From Mangifera indica (taxonomy: Eukaryota; Streptophyta; Magnoliopsida; Sapindales; Anacardiaceae): DNA of 64,000 nt. Of the stretch, positions 52,870 to 64,000 are shown piece by piece. Made by a program: the position numbers and the translations under genes. The notes beneath the pieces were generated by a model. That model was not told the DNA's origin, did no database searches, and saw only the letters and a program-made list of their open reading frames with translations. The number at the start of each line of letters is the position of its first letter. Positions within the stretch are counted from its first letter, which is position 1. The stretch spans positions 8,996,449 through 9,060,448 of the forward strand of contig NC_058149.1 of assembly GCF_011075055.1 (NCBI RefSeq), written 5' to 3'.

Positions 52870-53528
52870 CTAGGTGGTGCTTGGATGAGTATGAACTCCT
52901 TCATATGTTGTAATTACATAGCTCGAATCCTCTCTATCCCTTTCAACTCTCTTCTTTACCGGGCATCCTTCGATCGAACATTTATAGTAATTCCTGTTAT
53001 AATCACTCCAAATGGTCTACAAATTAATCTTACACAATGGAAATTTTAACACACAACTTGTATTTTAGACCTTAAAAATAGTTGTCAATGTCATACCTGG
53101 GATTTGGGCTGTTCTTCACCATTTTCTTTCCATATTTCCTCCACCTGTATCCATCATCCAGTATCTCAATTTCTGATTTCGTCTTGAATGCAACTCTCTT
53201 CCTCTCTCGACCACTTTCACTTTCATCTAATGTTGCACACAACCCATTAACCATTAGTGTAAATACTCAAGAGCAAAAAATTTATTTATACAAATTTAAC
53301 AACTTGCATACTGTGACTAGGCCCTTCAACATGGCCAGTAGTTCCTCCGGATATGATTACTTCATTTGCTCGATAAACCGGAGCAGTCCCGAAAAATGTA
53401 GCCGCTTGATCATCCTCTGACCACTGATCAAACGTGAAATAGTCGGACAGTTCGAAAGTGGTCTGTTCTGCGGTGAAGTCGCTCTCAGGCGAGTCCTGAG
53501 GTGCGAAATTTGAATTGTTATTAGACAT
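52870..53528 (-). CDS. Group IIc WRKY transcription factor, WRKY50/51-like (WRKYGKK)
   Basis: A 156-residue nuclear DNA-binding protein with one WRKY domain. Exons: 53312-53528, 53097-53226 and 52870-52993 (stop TAG 52870-52872). The start ATG at 53526-53528 gives [17 protein letters not shown]; the N-terminal half is acidic with aromatic patches ([11 protein letters not shown]). The domain begins [21 protein letters not shown] and continues [19 protein letters not shown] to THTEGVHTH-type [11 protein letters not shown], giving a C-X4-C-X23-H-X-H zinc finger. The intron after PNPR sits at the conserved WRKY position. The heptad is WRKYGKK, not WRKYGQK. In Arabidopsis this variant marks WRKY50, 51 and 59, and WRKY50/51 act in salicylate-mediated repression of jasmonate responses and in PR1 control. 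Whether this copy does the same is inference. Confidence 0.95.
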
Positions 53529-54269
53529 ATTGGACTTATGTATCAAGTTAGGATTGGTGATGAATAAATTGCAGCATTTCTTTGTTTTATAGAAATCTGA
53601 CAACACAAATATAAGTTGGAGGTTGGTTCATGATGAGGTTCGTGGGATATTGCAGGAAGCTTCAATGTTAATTCTGAGAGGAGAGGAGAGGAAGTGGGGC
53701 ATGGGGATGACTAAAAGAGAAGACTTATTTATTCGCTCATATTAAGTCTTTTTTAGTAATTCAAGTCTCTTTTGCCACCCCTTCATAACGGCGAAGGATT
53801 CAATAATACAAGTCAAAAGTGAAACTGACTTCATTTTTTAGTACGGGATTTATTAATGTGTAAGATTAACTTGTTTATGGCCAAAAGACGTATTCCCACC
53901 TAATGTTTCGTGCATTAACAAATTTTCATATACTAATTTTAAAAAATTTAAATATCTATCGGTCATCTAATTCTATTAATTTCTTATGTTAGGTTAATTT
54001 TAAATTACTTATTTATTACTTTTTAACATATATGCATATATACACGTTAATATGCACTCCATCGAATTTTAGTGGGGACGACTGTAAAATGAAAAATATA
54101 AATAATATGAAATAAGGGTAAAAGTATAATATTTCAGAACTTGTTGAAGTAGTATATTATTCATGTGTACAAGTACATATATTTTTAAAAAATGGTAAAT
54201 AAATAATTTAAAATTAAACTCGTAGAAAAAACTAATAAAATTGGATGACAGGTAGATATTTGAATTTTT
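53529..54269. promoter_or_regulatory. WRKY upstream region
   Basis: 53529-53760 is the likely leader and core promoter. 53880-54269 looks like a truncated relative of the adjacent foldback: it begins GGCCAAAAGACGTATTCCCACC and ends at ATTGGATGACAGGTAGATATTTGAA. Confidence 0.4.
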
Positions 54270-55285
54270 CCAAAGGCGAAAGGACTTATTCCTATTTAAA
54301 GTTTATTGTTTTCTCAAATTCTCACCCATTAACTTTAAAAATCTCAAATACCTATCCATCCGTTAATTTTTGTTATTATTGTCAAGGTTAAAATCATTAT
54401 TTTAAAAATTTTATTTAAAAAAGAATAATTTATCTCCATTTCTCACCCTAATTTTAAAAACTCACAATTTTCTCCATAACTCAATTTAAAAAAATTAACT
54501 TAATTTTACAAAATTATTTTTTCACCCCCACCATTTAGGGTTCTTAGGGTTTTTATATTTTAAAAATAACAACTGCCCTCCTCAAATTTTAAACAGTACC
54601 TTACGCTCCCAAAATTTTATTTTCTCTTTTCGACAATCGTTCTTTCTGACAATTTCCTTTAATGCGTCGTCAACCACACCATTGACAAGCACTCTCCCTC
54701 AGTGGTTTCTCAACGTGAAAACCACCAAAATTTAATGGAAATTGTTAGATGTTGTACAGATTTGTGCGTTGACCGACATACTAGGGACATAAACCATGTT
54801 CGTGTGATATCGACTGATGTAAGATCTGTGCAACATCTGAGAATTTTCATCAAATTTCGATGGTTTTCAAGCTAGGAAACCACTAGTGGTAGGGTTGACA
54901 ATGCGTCGAAGATAATCACCAAGAAAAAAGTCGTCAAAAAGAGAAAATAAATTTTTGGGGTATAAAGTAATTTTTAAAATTTGAGGGGGGTGGCTGTAAT
55001 TTCTAAAATATAAAAACCTTAGGAATCCTAAATGGTAGGGGTGAAAAAGTAGCCTTTTAAAAATTGAGTTAAGAAAAAATTATAAATTTTTAAAAGTAGG
55101 ATGAGATCTAGAAATAAATTATTCTTTTTTTAAATAAAAATTTAAAAATAACGATTTTATCCTGATAATAATAAAAAAAATTAATATGTGAGTGGTTATT
55201 TAAGATTTTTAAAGTTAATAAATAAGAATTTGAGAAAACAGTAATCTTTGGGTGCGAATAAGTCCTTTGCCCTTTTTCAAAATTA
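54270..55285. mobile_element. 1-kb foldback element with long inverted arms
   Basis: The arms run inward from AAAGGCGAAAGGACTTATTCC at the left and, inverted, from GGGCAAAGGACTTATTCGCACC at the right. They stay alignable over roughly 450 bases each: TCAAATTCTCACCCATTAACTTTAAA, TTTAGG(G)TTC..AGGGTTTTTATATTTT and AAAATTTTATTTTCTC..TTTTCGACGA-like blocks are mirrored. A spacer of about 70-100 bases lies near 54750-54830. No coding sequence, so it is non-autonomous. Confidence 0.8.
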
Positions 55286-55384
55286 ATAGGTAACAGTTTA
55301 TTAACAGACTAATCCTTGGATGAAGTCTTTAGTCATTGTTTAATTATCCTTTTCTCACCTAATAATATTTCATTATAATGAAAT

Positions 55385-55740
55385 ATTATGTGTATATATT
55401 TGTTTGTATATAATTTAGATACACAAATAATATGTTATTTTATGATTGAGTATTAATTTATTTTTAATTCAAAATTATCCAATCACATTACGATATATTA
55501 TTTATATATCTAAATTGTATATAAAAAACGTGTACGTATAGTTTAATTGTTTGTTCTATTTTATTCATACAATAGCTTATAAATATTTTATTTTCAATAA
55601 AACTATACGAATCTATTTTGAGTACACTATATATGTTATTATATGATTGAGTAATTTTGAATTAAATAAAATAACACTCAATCGTATAATTTCATTTATA
55701 TATATACATTTATTTATGTATTTAAAATAAGTATGTTTGG
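55385..55740. mobile_element. Palindromic AT-rich MITE, two adjacent copies
   Basis: 55385-55550 has ACACAAATAATATGTTATTT, a TATTAATTTATTTTTAATTC centre and inverse arm ending CGTGTACGTATAGTTT. 55600-55740 is a second, shorter unit (TATATGTTATTATATGATTGAGTAATTTTG). Confidence 0.5.
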
Positions 55741-56114
55741 TATAAATTAACTAATTTAAAATTAACAATTTTAGACATATCACATCACATCACCATGAAC
55801 GCAAAACTTAGCCTTTGCTAAATTATGCTTACTTATTCATTTCTAAAATAGCAATTTGGGATATCCTTAATTATTCATTTCTAACCCTTTTCAAATCTCC
55901 TAAATTTGGCATAATCTAAAGGCCATTAATTTAAATTATCGAAAGCATAATTTTCAGTCTTTCGTTTTCAAACTTTGCACCATCAGCCAGTCTCGTTTAT
56001 CATATGAATTCAAGAGTAATCCAGTCTACACGTGCTAATGACCTAATGGTGTGTTCATAGAAACACACTTTGAATAACCAAAAACAAAATGCCAAAACGA
56101 TTGAATTTATTATG

Positions 56115-56275
56115 AGTAATATTATGTATATAAATAATAAATACAAATGATAATATATTATTATATGATTAGATATTACTTTATTTTTAATTTAAAATTA
56201 CTTAATCATATATTAATATATATTTATTATGTATAAATTTATATTTATTATCCGTACGTTTAGTTTTATTGACTT
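56115..56275. mobile_element. Palindromic AT-rich MITE, further copy
   Basis: AATGATAATATATTATTATATG, a TTACTTTATTTTTAATTTAAAATTACTT centre, and an inverse arm ending CCGTACGTTTAGTTTTATT. One of the best-preserved copies. Confidence 0.55.
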
Positions 56276-59200
56276 ATTATTGAGCCATGCACCACTTGTA
56301 ATTCTAGCCCCTCAGAGAAATTAAACAGTGATATCTGTAACGATGAACCCAAAATATAAATAGAAAAGGGGAGGACACGAGGTCAACTTAAACCAAGACT
56401 TGAATGGGAAACTTTGACGGTAAACTCCAATTGCGAATATATTAAACCACCAATCGTGTATTAAATAATTACTTAGTTATACTTCTGACCCATCAAAGTA
56501 AAGCAAGACTTCGATTGACTTTGAGAAGTTCCTGAGCAATTTCCAGGGAAACTTTGAACACACTGCAATTCCCACAGCTTTAGCAGATAAACTTTGAAGT
56601 TTTAATTTTAATTAATTGTCATTCTTTTAGGCATCTATCAAATCAGTTCATCTCTATCTATCCATCTATTTCTTCAAAGTTATGTGTAGTTCTAGGAAGC
56701 ATCATCTCATTCATTTCCTCCGCGATTTGCAGGAATTGACATTTTATAAGACTAAAATTTAAGGAAGATAGTCATGGTGGGTTAGAGTTTTGACATAGGT
56801 TATGGTCTGTGTAGCATCCTTATATGATCTTTGTTAGGTTAAGCCTACATTATCTCAAGACTTATAGATTTCTTCATATTATAGACTAATTAGAGAAGCA
56901 AATTCTGACTAGTCTACATGTAGGGATGCCTATTCTCTTCATCATCATCAACTATGTAGAACTTCTATTGTTTTGACTTCTGCATTCCACTTTCATCGAG
57001 AATCTCCATCTTAAAGAGCCTTATCAAACATTGTTGGCGTGATAGGAGGAAAAACATCTCATATCTCAATTATCACACTTCACTTGAATGCTTTGCCAAA
57101 CCACATAACCTTGTATGTTTTCCACACTTGCAGCTCTTGTTATAACATTGCAAAATAAGATTGTGCCATAAGGCATCCCAAACAAAAAATATTGACAAGG
57201 GGTTTATAGTTAATACTCATACAACTGGGGGTTTATTATCGAAATTGGGGCAAACGCCATAGGCTTTGACAGTTATCTCCTTTTGCATAATTATACATTT
57301 TTCATACTTGTTGCTCTTGTAACAATGTTGCAAAATAAAGTTGTGACATAAGACACCTTAAAAAAACCAAGGACAAAGGGTTTAAAGTTAATACTCATAC
57401 AATAGAGAATTTATTGAATTTGGGGCAAGACTCAAGGGTTCGAGAATTATCTCTTAATGCATAACCACATGCGTGTGTATCAACTATGAAAAAATTTGTT
57501 AGAGTAGGTGTTCTAAATCCTACCATTTTGGCAATCTAAACTATTAATGTATCATGCTTTGCTATCAATGAAATGACAATTTTTCATCTTCTTTACATAT
57601 CTATTTAGATGAATGTCTCTGAAATAATAAAACTATGACAAGGGGATTAAGTGTATCCTAATTGTAAGGACCATATGAGCACATTAAATGACAAATCTAA
57701 AAACATTTATAGTCATAGTATTATCGTAAGTAAGGGCACTGATAATACAAATAGATTATCATTGTATTGCATGATTTTATCAAAAACTAATGATAAATAT
57801 CAGATGTCAAGATTATTGATAGACTGGTACAATAAATGAGTGCTTGTTATGAGCAAGTTCATCAAACTAACTTGTCAGAGGATTTCACATAGATGATAAT
57901 ATCAATTTCTATGGACTAATCGTCTAATAGACAGTGGTGATGTCAGATAATGTATATGGACTAAAATAGTTATTTCATAGTTAATATTTATTGTGTTTTT
58001 AAAGGTAAATAATGCTTGTAGAATGTTAGAAACATGTTAGATAATTGATTCAAAGTGAAAAACCAATTAGGTGCAAGACTGACTAAAGAATTGATTGAAA
58101 ATAAGGCTACAAACGTGCATGTATGAACGTCCTAGGGACAGACACAATTGTGACATGCCTAAAACCTTACAAAATTAATGTCATGTACGGTCGTGCATGA
58201 AGATATGCATGCATGTACACTCGACACCTCAAGTTTCTCTAATGATTAGTAGATGTTTGTGCGGAGGACATTTATGACTATCTGTGACATGTATACTAGG
58301 TCGCGATAGATACCTCGTATAAAAGGGATGTACAACCATTCATATGGTAGAATGATGAATTTACCTTTGGAGCTTAGTACAATTGTGAAGGAGAAGAAGG
58401 TCGTGCATGAGAGAAGACTAAACACCCATACACCTAATCGTGCATGCCCATGAAGGGTTACCCGTGCATAAGACTGGATAAGAGTGCACACTTGCACACT
58501 CAAATGCATCTTGCAAATAGTCTTTGTTAGAGAAAATGTCATCCATTTTGTAAGAATGTGTGTCACTCTCACCTTTTTATGCATCAAACATCAACAGATG
58601 GTCAAGAAAATGAGGTAGCCAATGAAATGCACTACTAGGAGCAGTCATGACCTCTCGCTTAACGTTAAACAAATTTATACACTAGAAACTACTCATATCT
58701 TTAGTACTATTATTAAATTGTTCTTCTCCTTAAAAACAAGTTCCTTAATGGGAATATCCTCCATTTCGTCACCATGGACAATGGTACTCCAACTTAGAAC
58801 CTATTCTTTATTTTTACATACTCAATTCTTTACAAATTACAATATATCAATATTGTGCATATTTATCATCTCATCATCAACATTTCAATGGGTATTCACT
58901 TTGACATGCTCAACCCCCTGTAAACCATCACCATATACTAAATCATTATGTGACTATTAAACATCAACATTGGTGGTTTCAAGAGGTATATTTCTTGATT
59001 TAAAGTACTTATCATAAAAATTAAAATGCATGTCTTTAATTGCTGATAAAGGATAATAAAACAATTAATATCTTTAGCATCCACTATCTTGATAAGACCA
59101 TTATTATTGATATTTTTTGATTTCATGATTATCTGAATATGGTTCCATTAATAGTTAACATAGAGATGTGCTCATTAATTAAACTAATCCCTCAAACATT

Positions 59201-60362
59201 ATGTTCACAAGGAATTTTACCATTTTCTCTTTGCCTTTAATATATTCCATTCTATTACCATTTACTCTCATCCCTTTCCCTATACACCAAATCAAAACAA
59301 TAACAAAGTTTGACATGTCGATCAAATACTGTAATGGTAATCTATAAAAATCTGTAAATAAATTAACCATAAATTTTGTAACTACATGTACAAACATAAT
59401 CTAATAAAATGTTGTTGTTTGAAAAATTCCATTCTAGCGAAAAATTTTAGCATTTCTTTTGTATTTGACAGAAATGTTAAAAAACATCAATTTATCTCTT
59501 ATACGGTAAAATATTAATTTACCTCTTATATCAATTTAACCCTTACATGGTAAGATATTAATTTAACCCTTATGTAGTGAAATATTTTTAACCCCCCACA
59601 TATGTAAGATATAAAAAAACCCTCCACAGATGTGAACTATCATTATTCCCCCCCTCCCAATGTAAAATATTGCTAAACCCCATACCTTTTTCTATCAAAA
59701 AAAATCAATTCAACCCTTTCTATCATTCATGATTTCGAAATGCACTTCAAAATTATCAAATCAGTTAACACAAAAAAAAAAATCTTCAAACAAATGATAT
59801 TTTTTGTTTATATTCATATAAATACCCCATTGTAACAAACTTCTTTTCTTGATTTCATCATCATGATATTGGAATTTGACAGTGTGACAATGACAATTTT
59901 AAAAGCCTGTAGGGTTTAGTTATGTTGTTTATTTGTTTGAAGCATTAGGATTCACATAAAAAGGGGTGAGAGTATTCTGCTAATTAAAGTTGGGCTTATA
60001 TTCGTATAACCCCTAAAGATTTAGTCAATTTTCTGTACACCCCTCTAATTTTTGTCATTTAAATTAATCTCTATATGTATATTATACATTTACCATTTTG
60101 ATGATGTTTGGTGACTAAGAAACCATTAAGTGATGTTTTTTTAATTCTATATTTTCTAGCCACATGATTGAAAATTGAACAAGAATTAATGCATAATATC
60201 TATTAGTTAAGAACCTTATGCTACAATAAATTGAAAAGGTTCATCACACAAATTTAAAAGAGCTTACAGAGCAAACAAGATCGCTGGGCATAACCAAAAA
60301 AAAAAAAAAAAGTTCAGTATTTTCGTTTAAAATTCGCAGTAGAAGTAACTTCACCAACTTTT
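56276..60362. other. Long spacer upstream of the proline-rich gene's 3' end
   Basis: No gene recognised. It holds a diverged two-copy tandem repeat (57102-57458), a stretch rich in CGTGCATG (58105-58510), scattered short open frames without family features, and pyrimidine-rich ACCCC-type low-complexity DNA at 59500-59720. The composition suggests old LTR-element remains. Confidence 0.45.
57102..57458. repeat. Diverged tandem repeat, unit about 180 bases
   Basis: CTTGTTATAACATTGCAAAATAAG..TTAATACTCATACAA..GGGGCAA in the first unit returns about 180 bases later as CTTGTAACAATGTTGCAAAATAAAG..TTAATACTCATACAA..GGGGCAA. The boundary is near 57281. Confidence 0.75.
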
Positions 60363-61049
60363 CTATGGCTTTGGTGGCCAAGGAGGCAATGTGACATGTG
60401 GGAATGTGGATACAGGAGGCAGTAGTGGCTTAAAATATTTATGAAATGGCCCAAAACATGGTGGAATTTTAGGACTTGGCAAATTTGAGCTAGGAGGCAA
60501 TTTTGGTATTGAAAAAGTCTTCTCGTGTGATGGTGGTGGTGGTGGCACTGAATTTTCTGGCTGTGACGAGTTAGGAGGCAATGGTGGTGACACTACTGGT
60601 GTCAAAGGCAAGCTTTCATGCGGCGATTTTGAGCTAGGAGGCGATGTTGGTGGCACTACAGCAGGTGGCTTAGAAGAACCTTTATGGTGTGATTTGTGCT
60701 TCGAACGTTTCGGTTGCTCTGAAGTTGGAGGCAATGCCGATGGTTCAGGTGGTGAAGAAGTGCTTTCATGGGACGATGGTGGCATCGGAGACGATGTTGT
60801 CGGAGGTAACCGTGTCTCTGGTGGCGGAGGCAATGGTGCGAATTGGGGTGGTGATGAAGCGAAGATCGGTGGCAATGGAGGCAGCTTAGGCTTGGGCAAA
60901 GGAGGAATAGCCTGTGACTGTGACAATGTCTTCGTGGATTGAGGCTTCAACATGTGAAAAAATGGGCGAGCTGCCAGGGCTGAATTGGTGATTGAAAACG
61001 GGAAAATAATGGAGAAGGCCACGATTAGAAAACGGGAAGAAGGCGGCAT
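60363..61049 (-). CDS. Secreted proline-rich, extensin-like protein
   Basis: Single-exon gene of 228 residues, start ATG 61047-61049, stop TAG 60363-60365. The N terminus MPPSSRFLIVAFSIIFPFS and following SALAARP form a typical signal peptide. The mature part is dominated by Pro and Ser with PPLPP, SPPEPS, PPPPPSHE and PPTSPPSS runs and one basic patch (PKRSKHKSHHKGSSKPP), then a C-terminal FGPFHKYFKPLLPP stretch with the only Cys nearby (IPPCFGPFH). Such proteins are secreted to the cell wall; Pro hydroxylation and SPn glycosylation are expected of the class. There are few canonical SPPPP repeats, so it is best called proline-rich rather than a classical extensin. Plus-strand frames at 60689-60942 are mirror readings of the same Gly/Pro-rich DNA. 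No close orthologue is recognised. Confidence 0.85.
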   Translation of the reverse strand: MPPSSRFLIVAFSIIFPFSITNSALAARPFFHMLKPQSTKTLSQSQAIPPLPKPKLPPLPPIFASSPPQFAPLPPPPETRLPPTTSSPMPPSSHESTSSPPEPSALPPTSEQPKRSKHKSHHKGSSKPPAVVPPTSPPSSKSPHESLPLTPVVSPPLPPNSSQPENSVPPPPPSHEKTFSIPKLPPSSNLPSPKIPPCFGPFHKYFKPLLPPVSTFPHVTLPPWPPKP

Positions 61050-63821
61050 GGCTAAAATTTAAGGTTGAATTGAATGAAGAAGCTTAGGCTATTGGTGAAG
61101 AATTCTCTGGCTTCGAATGATAATATATATGGATTCATCAAATCAATTAATGTTGGGCGGTGAGTTTTAAATGGTGTTCACTTATAGTTGAAGATCAACA
61201 AAGTAAGATACCCACAAGTTTACTTGTACGGATAGTTTGGTTCTAATTAATAAAAATTACTGTACTAATCTACTTTTTATTATTTATATTATCTTTTATT
61301 ATTAATAGTGATGTAATAGATAATGTAAATAGTAATTTAATTACTACATTCATCTTAGGTAATAAAAATTATCAAAATAATCTTAATTTATTATAATTAT
61401 ATTCTTATTTATTTATTTTTTAAGATAAAAATATTCTTTTTTTAATTAATATAATAAGTAATATAAAAAATATTTTAGAATAATTATACTTAAAGGTATT
61501 TAAATAAATTCATTTATTAATTTTTTTATTATTTTTAATCAAACATAATAATTACTAACCAAAAAGTAAATTTTTAATTCTAATAATAAAACTAAACGTT
61601 TCGTATTCGTATTCGTATTCCCTTTTTTTATAAGAGGTTGTTATAGTGAATAATGATGTTTGAAATATGTAAATTAAAATTTTATAAACATAAAAAAAGA
61701 CATAACTTCGAATTAAATTTTTAAAAATTTTAATATTTTCCCAATTTTACTCACCACTTACAGATTAATCACACATTTGAGGTCAAATAAGGATGTATGT
61801 GGATTTAGCTTGCTCTGTTCTACAAATTGGACTAAGTTAAAAAAATGCAGCAGATCTACTATTAACGGCGCATAAAATTGTAGGGTCTTTTAATCTTAAA
61901 TACAGCTGTACTTTTCAACTATCTTTCTAAATTCCCAGAACCAAATCCAAAAACTTTATCTACATTTTATTGGTAACTCTTTAAAAAACAAGGCTAGTTA
62001 GATCACTAAGATAGAATATATTGTAGGATTTTGGTAAGAAGATTAAATAATTTAGATCATATTCACATTACTTATAATAATAGTAATATAAAATTTATAT
62101 GTTGTTTTCAAAAATAAAATATGTAAATATGTAAATTATCTTACATCTTATAATTTAATTTAAAATTAGAAAACTTGAATCACTAAAATAAGTGATCTCT
62201 TGACTTGCATATTTCAAAGAAGAAAAATAGAAGCTTTTCTCTGCAAAAGGAAGAAGAAGAAGAAAATTCCATATATTTTCTATATTTCTCTTCTATTTAT
62301 TACGCTTAGAGTTGATATTTATCAAGTTAATCATGTGTCCATTTTCTATTAGTTTATAATTAAGGGTAATTAAGATCTTGACACATGTTGATTAATTTAT
62401 GCCCAAAATTATGTGTTCAACTGTATAAACAATTTCAAAAGTATAAAATGATAATTTTACCCTTTTTCCGAATCTTATTCGAAAAGCACAATTTTTATCC
62501 GTGAAAGTGCTAGCCAACCATAGATAAATATTTTCAGTTTCATAACACCATTTTCTTCCTTGAAATATGGGTGTAGCATTTAAGATTCATAGTGACATAG
62601 TTATGAGCCTTATATCGGACGATACGTTTTGCTATATCACTATATAACTCAAAACTATCGTTAATTGATACACTTCATTTTTTGCTACAAAATGAAGCTC
62701 TCACTGATCATGTGGTGTCATCTAGTAATGTCTTATGACCTCTACATCACAATGAAGTACAAGCTTCACATAATGCCAAATGAGCTTTTACTCACACTTA
62801 TCATGTAATCTAATCCCTCCGTCGTTACATTCCGATTAAATTTGGATTCATAGAATGTCGAAATCCAATATTTAATATTTTCGAATATCAAGTAATACAT
62901 CAGAACGTGTCACATCAAAACTTTTTTCATGTGGACTTTTATCTATACTAGTCAGTGTCTTAGATTTTCATGTTTCTTGATATTCGTATAAGAACTCGAG
63001 AGTAGTTGAGCTGACGGATCCTTGTATGATTATCACTTGTCCTATTGCTCAAGCAACATATGATCAAATTGGCTTCTAAACAAGACATGATTAGCCTCGT
63101 GGCATACACCATGTGAACCATATATTCCAGAATGAAATACAATTGTGATATCTCAAGTCAAAGGATCTATACACTAGTATGATTTACAATGTATCATTGA
63201 ATACATATTAATGCTCATGTGATCATCGTTTAGCAGTCATGTTCGATAAACAATATAATATAATAACCTTTGATCAGTTTTTTAACCATCAAACAGTTTT
63301 ATTGTTTACCCATGTGTATATCCACCATGCCTAATATTATCCACTGACATACTATGGGGATATAATACACACCCACCATGCAATACTATTGTCTAAACAG
63401 ATTGTCTATGCAAGGAACGATTTGATGACGTTTATTAAAATTCATCATGACTTTTTCACATATCATATGTATGTAGCTAATATGGATGTAATATACAACT
63501 ACGACATAGATATAAAAAGGACAAAGAAAACATGCGAAATATGACAAAACTCTTCCTTTATTAATAATATATATGCAAGATATACAAACCTTAAAACTGA
63601 CAAAACGATTGGTTTTTATGGCACACTCTAACATATATTGGTTGAGAAAAATGAGCCAATTAGATCTTATGTGTCATTCTTTGATGTAAGAAGCCAAGTG
63701 ATGAAAGACCATAATCCAAAGCTACATAAATTTTTTAGTAAGAAGAAGATTGTTTCATTTTTTGATGTCAAAAGCCTAATTACGGAGGAGGATGACTTTT
63801 CGGAGCTAAAGTGACAGTGTA
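61050..63821. other. Right-hand spacer: promoter of the proline-rich gene and repeat remains
   Basis: 61050-61300 is the likely promoter of the proline-rich gene. 61300-62600 is AT-rich and unassigned. 62600-63680 reads like non-coding LTR-element DNA (CAAGTCAAAGGATCTATACAC, CATGTGATCAT-type strings that recur in plant LTR elements), but no LTR boundary or coding domain is seen. Confidence 0.35.
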
Positions 63822-64000
63822 ACACCTCTTTCTAAAAGTATTACCCCTCGAGAAGAGATACTACTAAATCAAATTTTGCAAAAAAAAAAAAATGAACATT
63901 TAAAATTACCAAAATAACCTCATCTTATACATTTAGGTAACGTCAATAGTATATAAAATATCTCCATTATATAAGTGTGTAGCTTAAATATAAACCATAA
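63822..64000. repeat. LTR-like start GTAACACCTCTTTC, cut by the window end
   Basis: Begins GTAACACCTCTTTCTA and shares a GAGA..ACTA block with 19418-19480. It may be the start of a Gypsy LTR continuing beyond the window. Confidence 0.3.

Noticed and set aside
60689..60942. Gly/Val-rich plus-strand frames
   Set aside because: Mirror translation of the proline-rich minus-strand gene, which has a signal peptide and a proper start.

Overview
The window is nuclear DNA of a flowering plant, most likely a dicot. It is AT-rich, its genes carry GT-AG introns, and its proteins match plant families closely: an NDR kinase, a clade A PP2C, aminopeptidase M1, a WRKYGKK-type WRKY factor and a PMI1-like NT-C2 protein. 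The intergenic DNA is filled with LTR retrotransposons and small inverted-repeat elements. I see no organelle, bacterial, CRISPR or operon signal and no tRNA or rRNA gene. I do not name a species.

Layout, left to right. (1) 458-14712, plus: an NDR-type AGC kinase whose first exon(s) lie before the window. One intron (888-9505) is 8.6 kb because it holds a Copia retrotransposon (2876-7970) that itself landed inside an older Gypsy-type LTR; at least four such LTRs lie around it in both orientations. (2) 15615-16871, minus: SNU13, the 15.5K kink-turn protein of the spliceosome and box C/D snoRNPs. (3) 16990-23374: AT-rich spacer with several small inverted-repeat transposons. (4) 23375-26543, plus: a clade A (HAB1/HAB2-like) PP2C, an abscisic acid co-receptor phosphatase. 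(5) 27488-35221, minus: aminopeptidase M1 (APM1), rebuilt as 19 exons and 877 residues. (6) 35950-39856: a 1.95-kb non-coding tandem duplication. (7) 41134-43926, minus: a coclaurine N-methyltransferase-like/CFA-like SAM methyltransferase, 8 exons and 355 residues. (8) 46059-49538, plus: a PMI1-related NT-C2 gene with an apparent frameshift near 47900-47920. (9) 52870-53528, minus: a small group IIc WRKY gene of the WRKY50/51 type. (10) 54270-55285: a 1-kb foldback element. (11) 60363-61049, minus: a secreted proline-rich, extensin-like protein. The remainder to 64000 is repeat-derived or unassigned.

The genes form no single pathway. NDR kinase, APM1 and the methyltransferase occur in the same order on Arabidopsis chromosome 4 (from memory, around At4g33080 to At4g33120), so the window probably keeps part of an old gene neighbourhood, with SNU13 and the PP2C between them here. 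I found no unknown multigene system. The points most worth a second look are the nested transposons in the kinase intron, the PMI1-like frameshift, the 1.95-kb tandem duplication, the long foldback, and a dispersed family of inverted-repeat elements.
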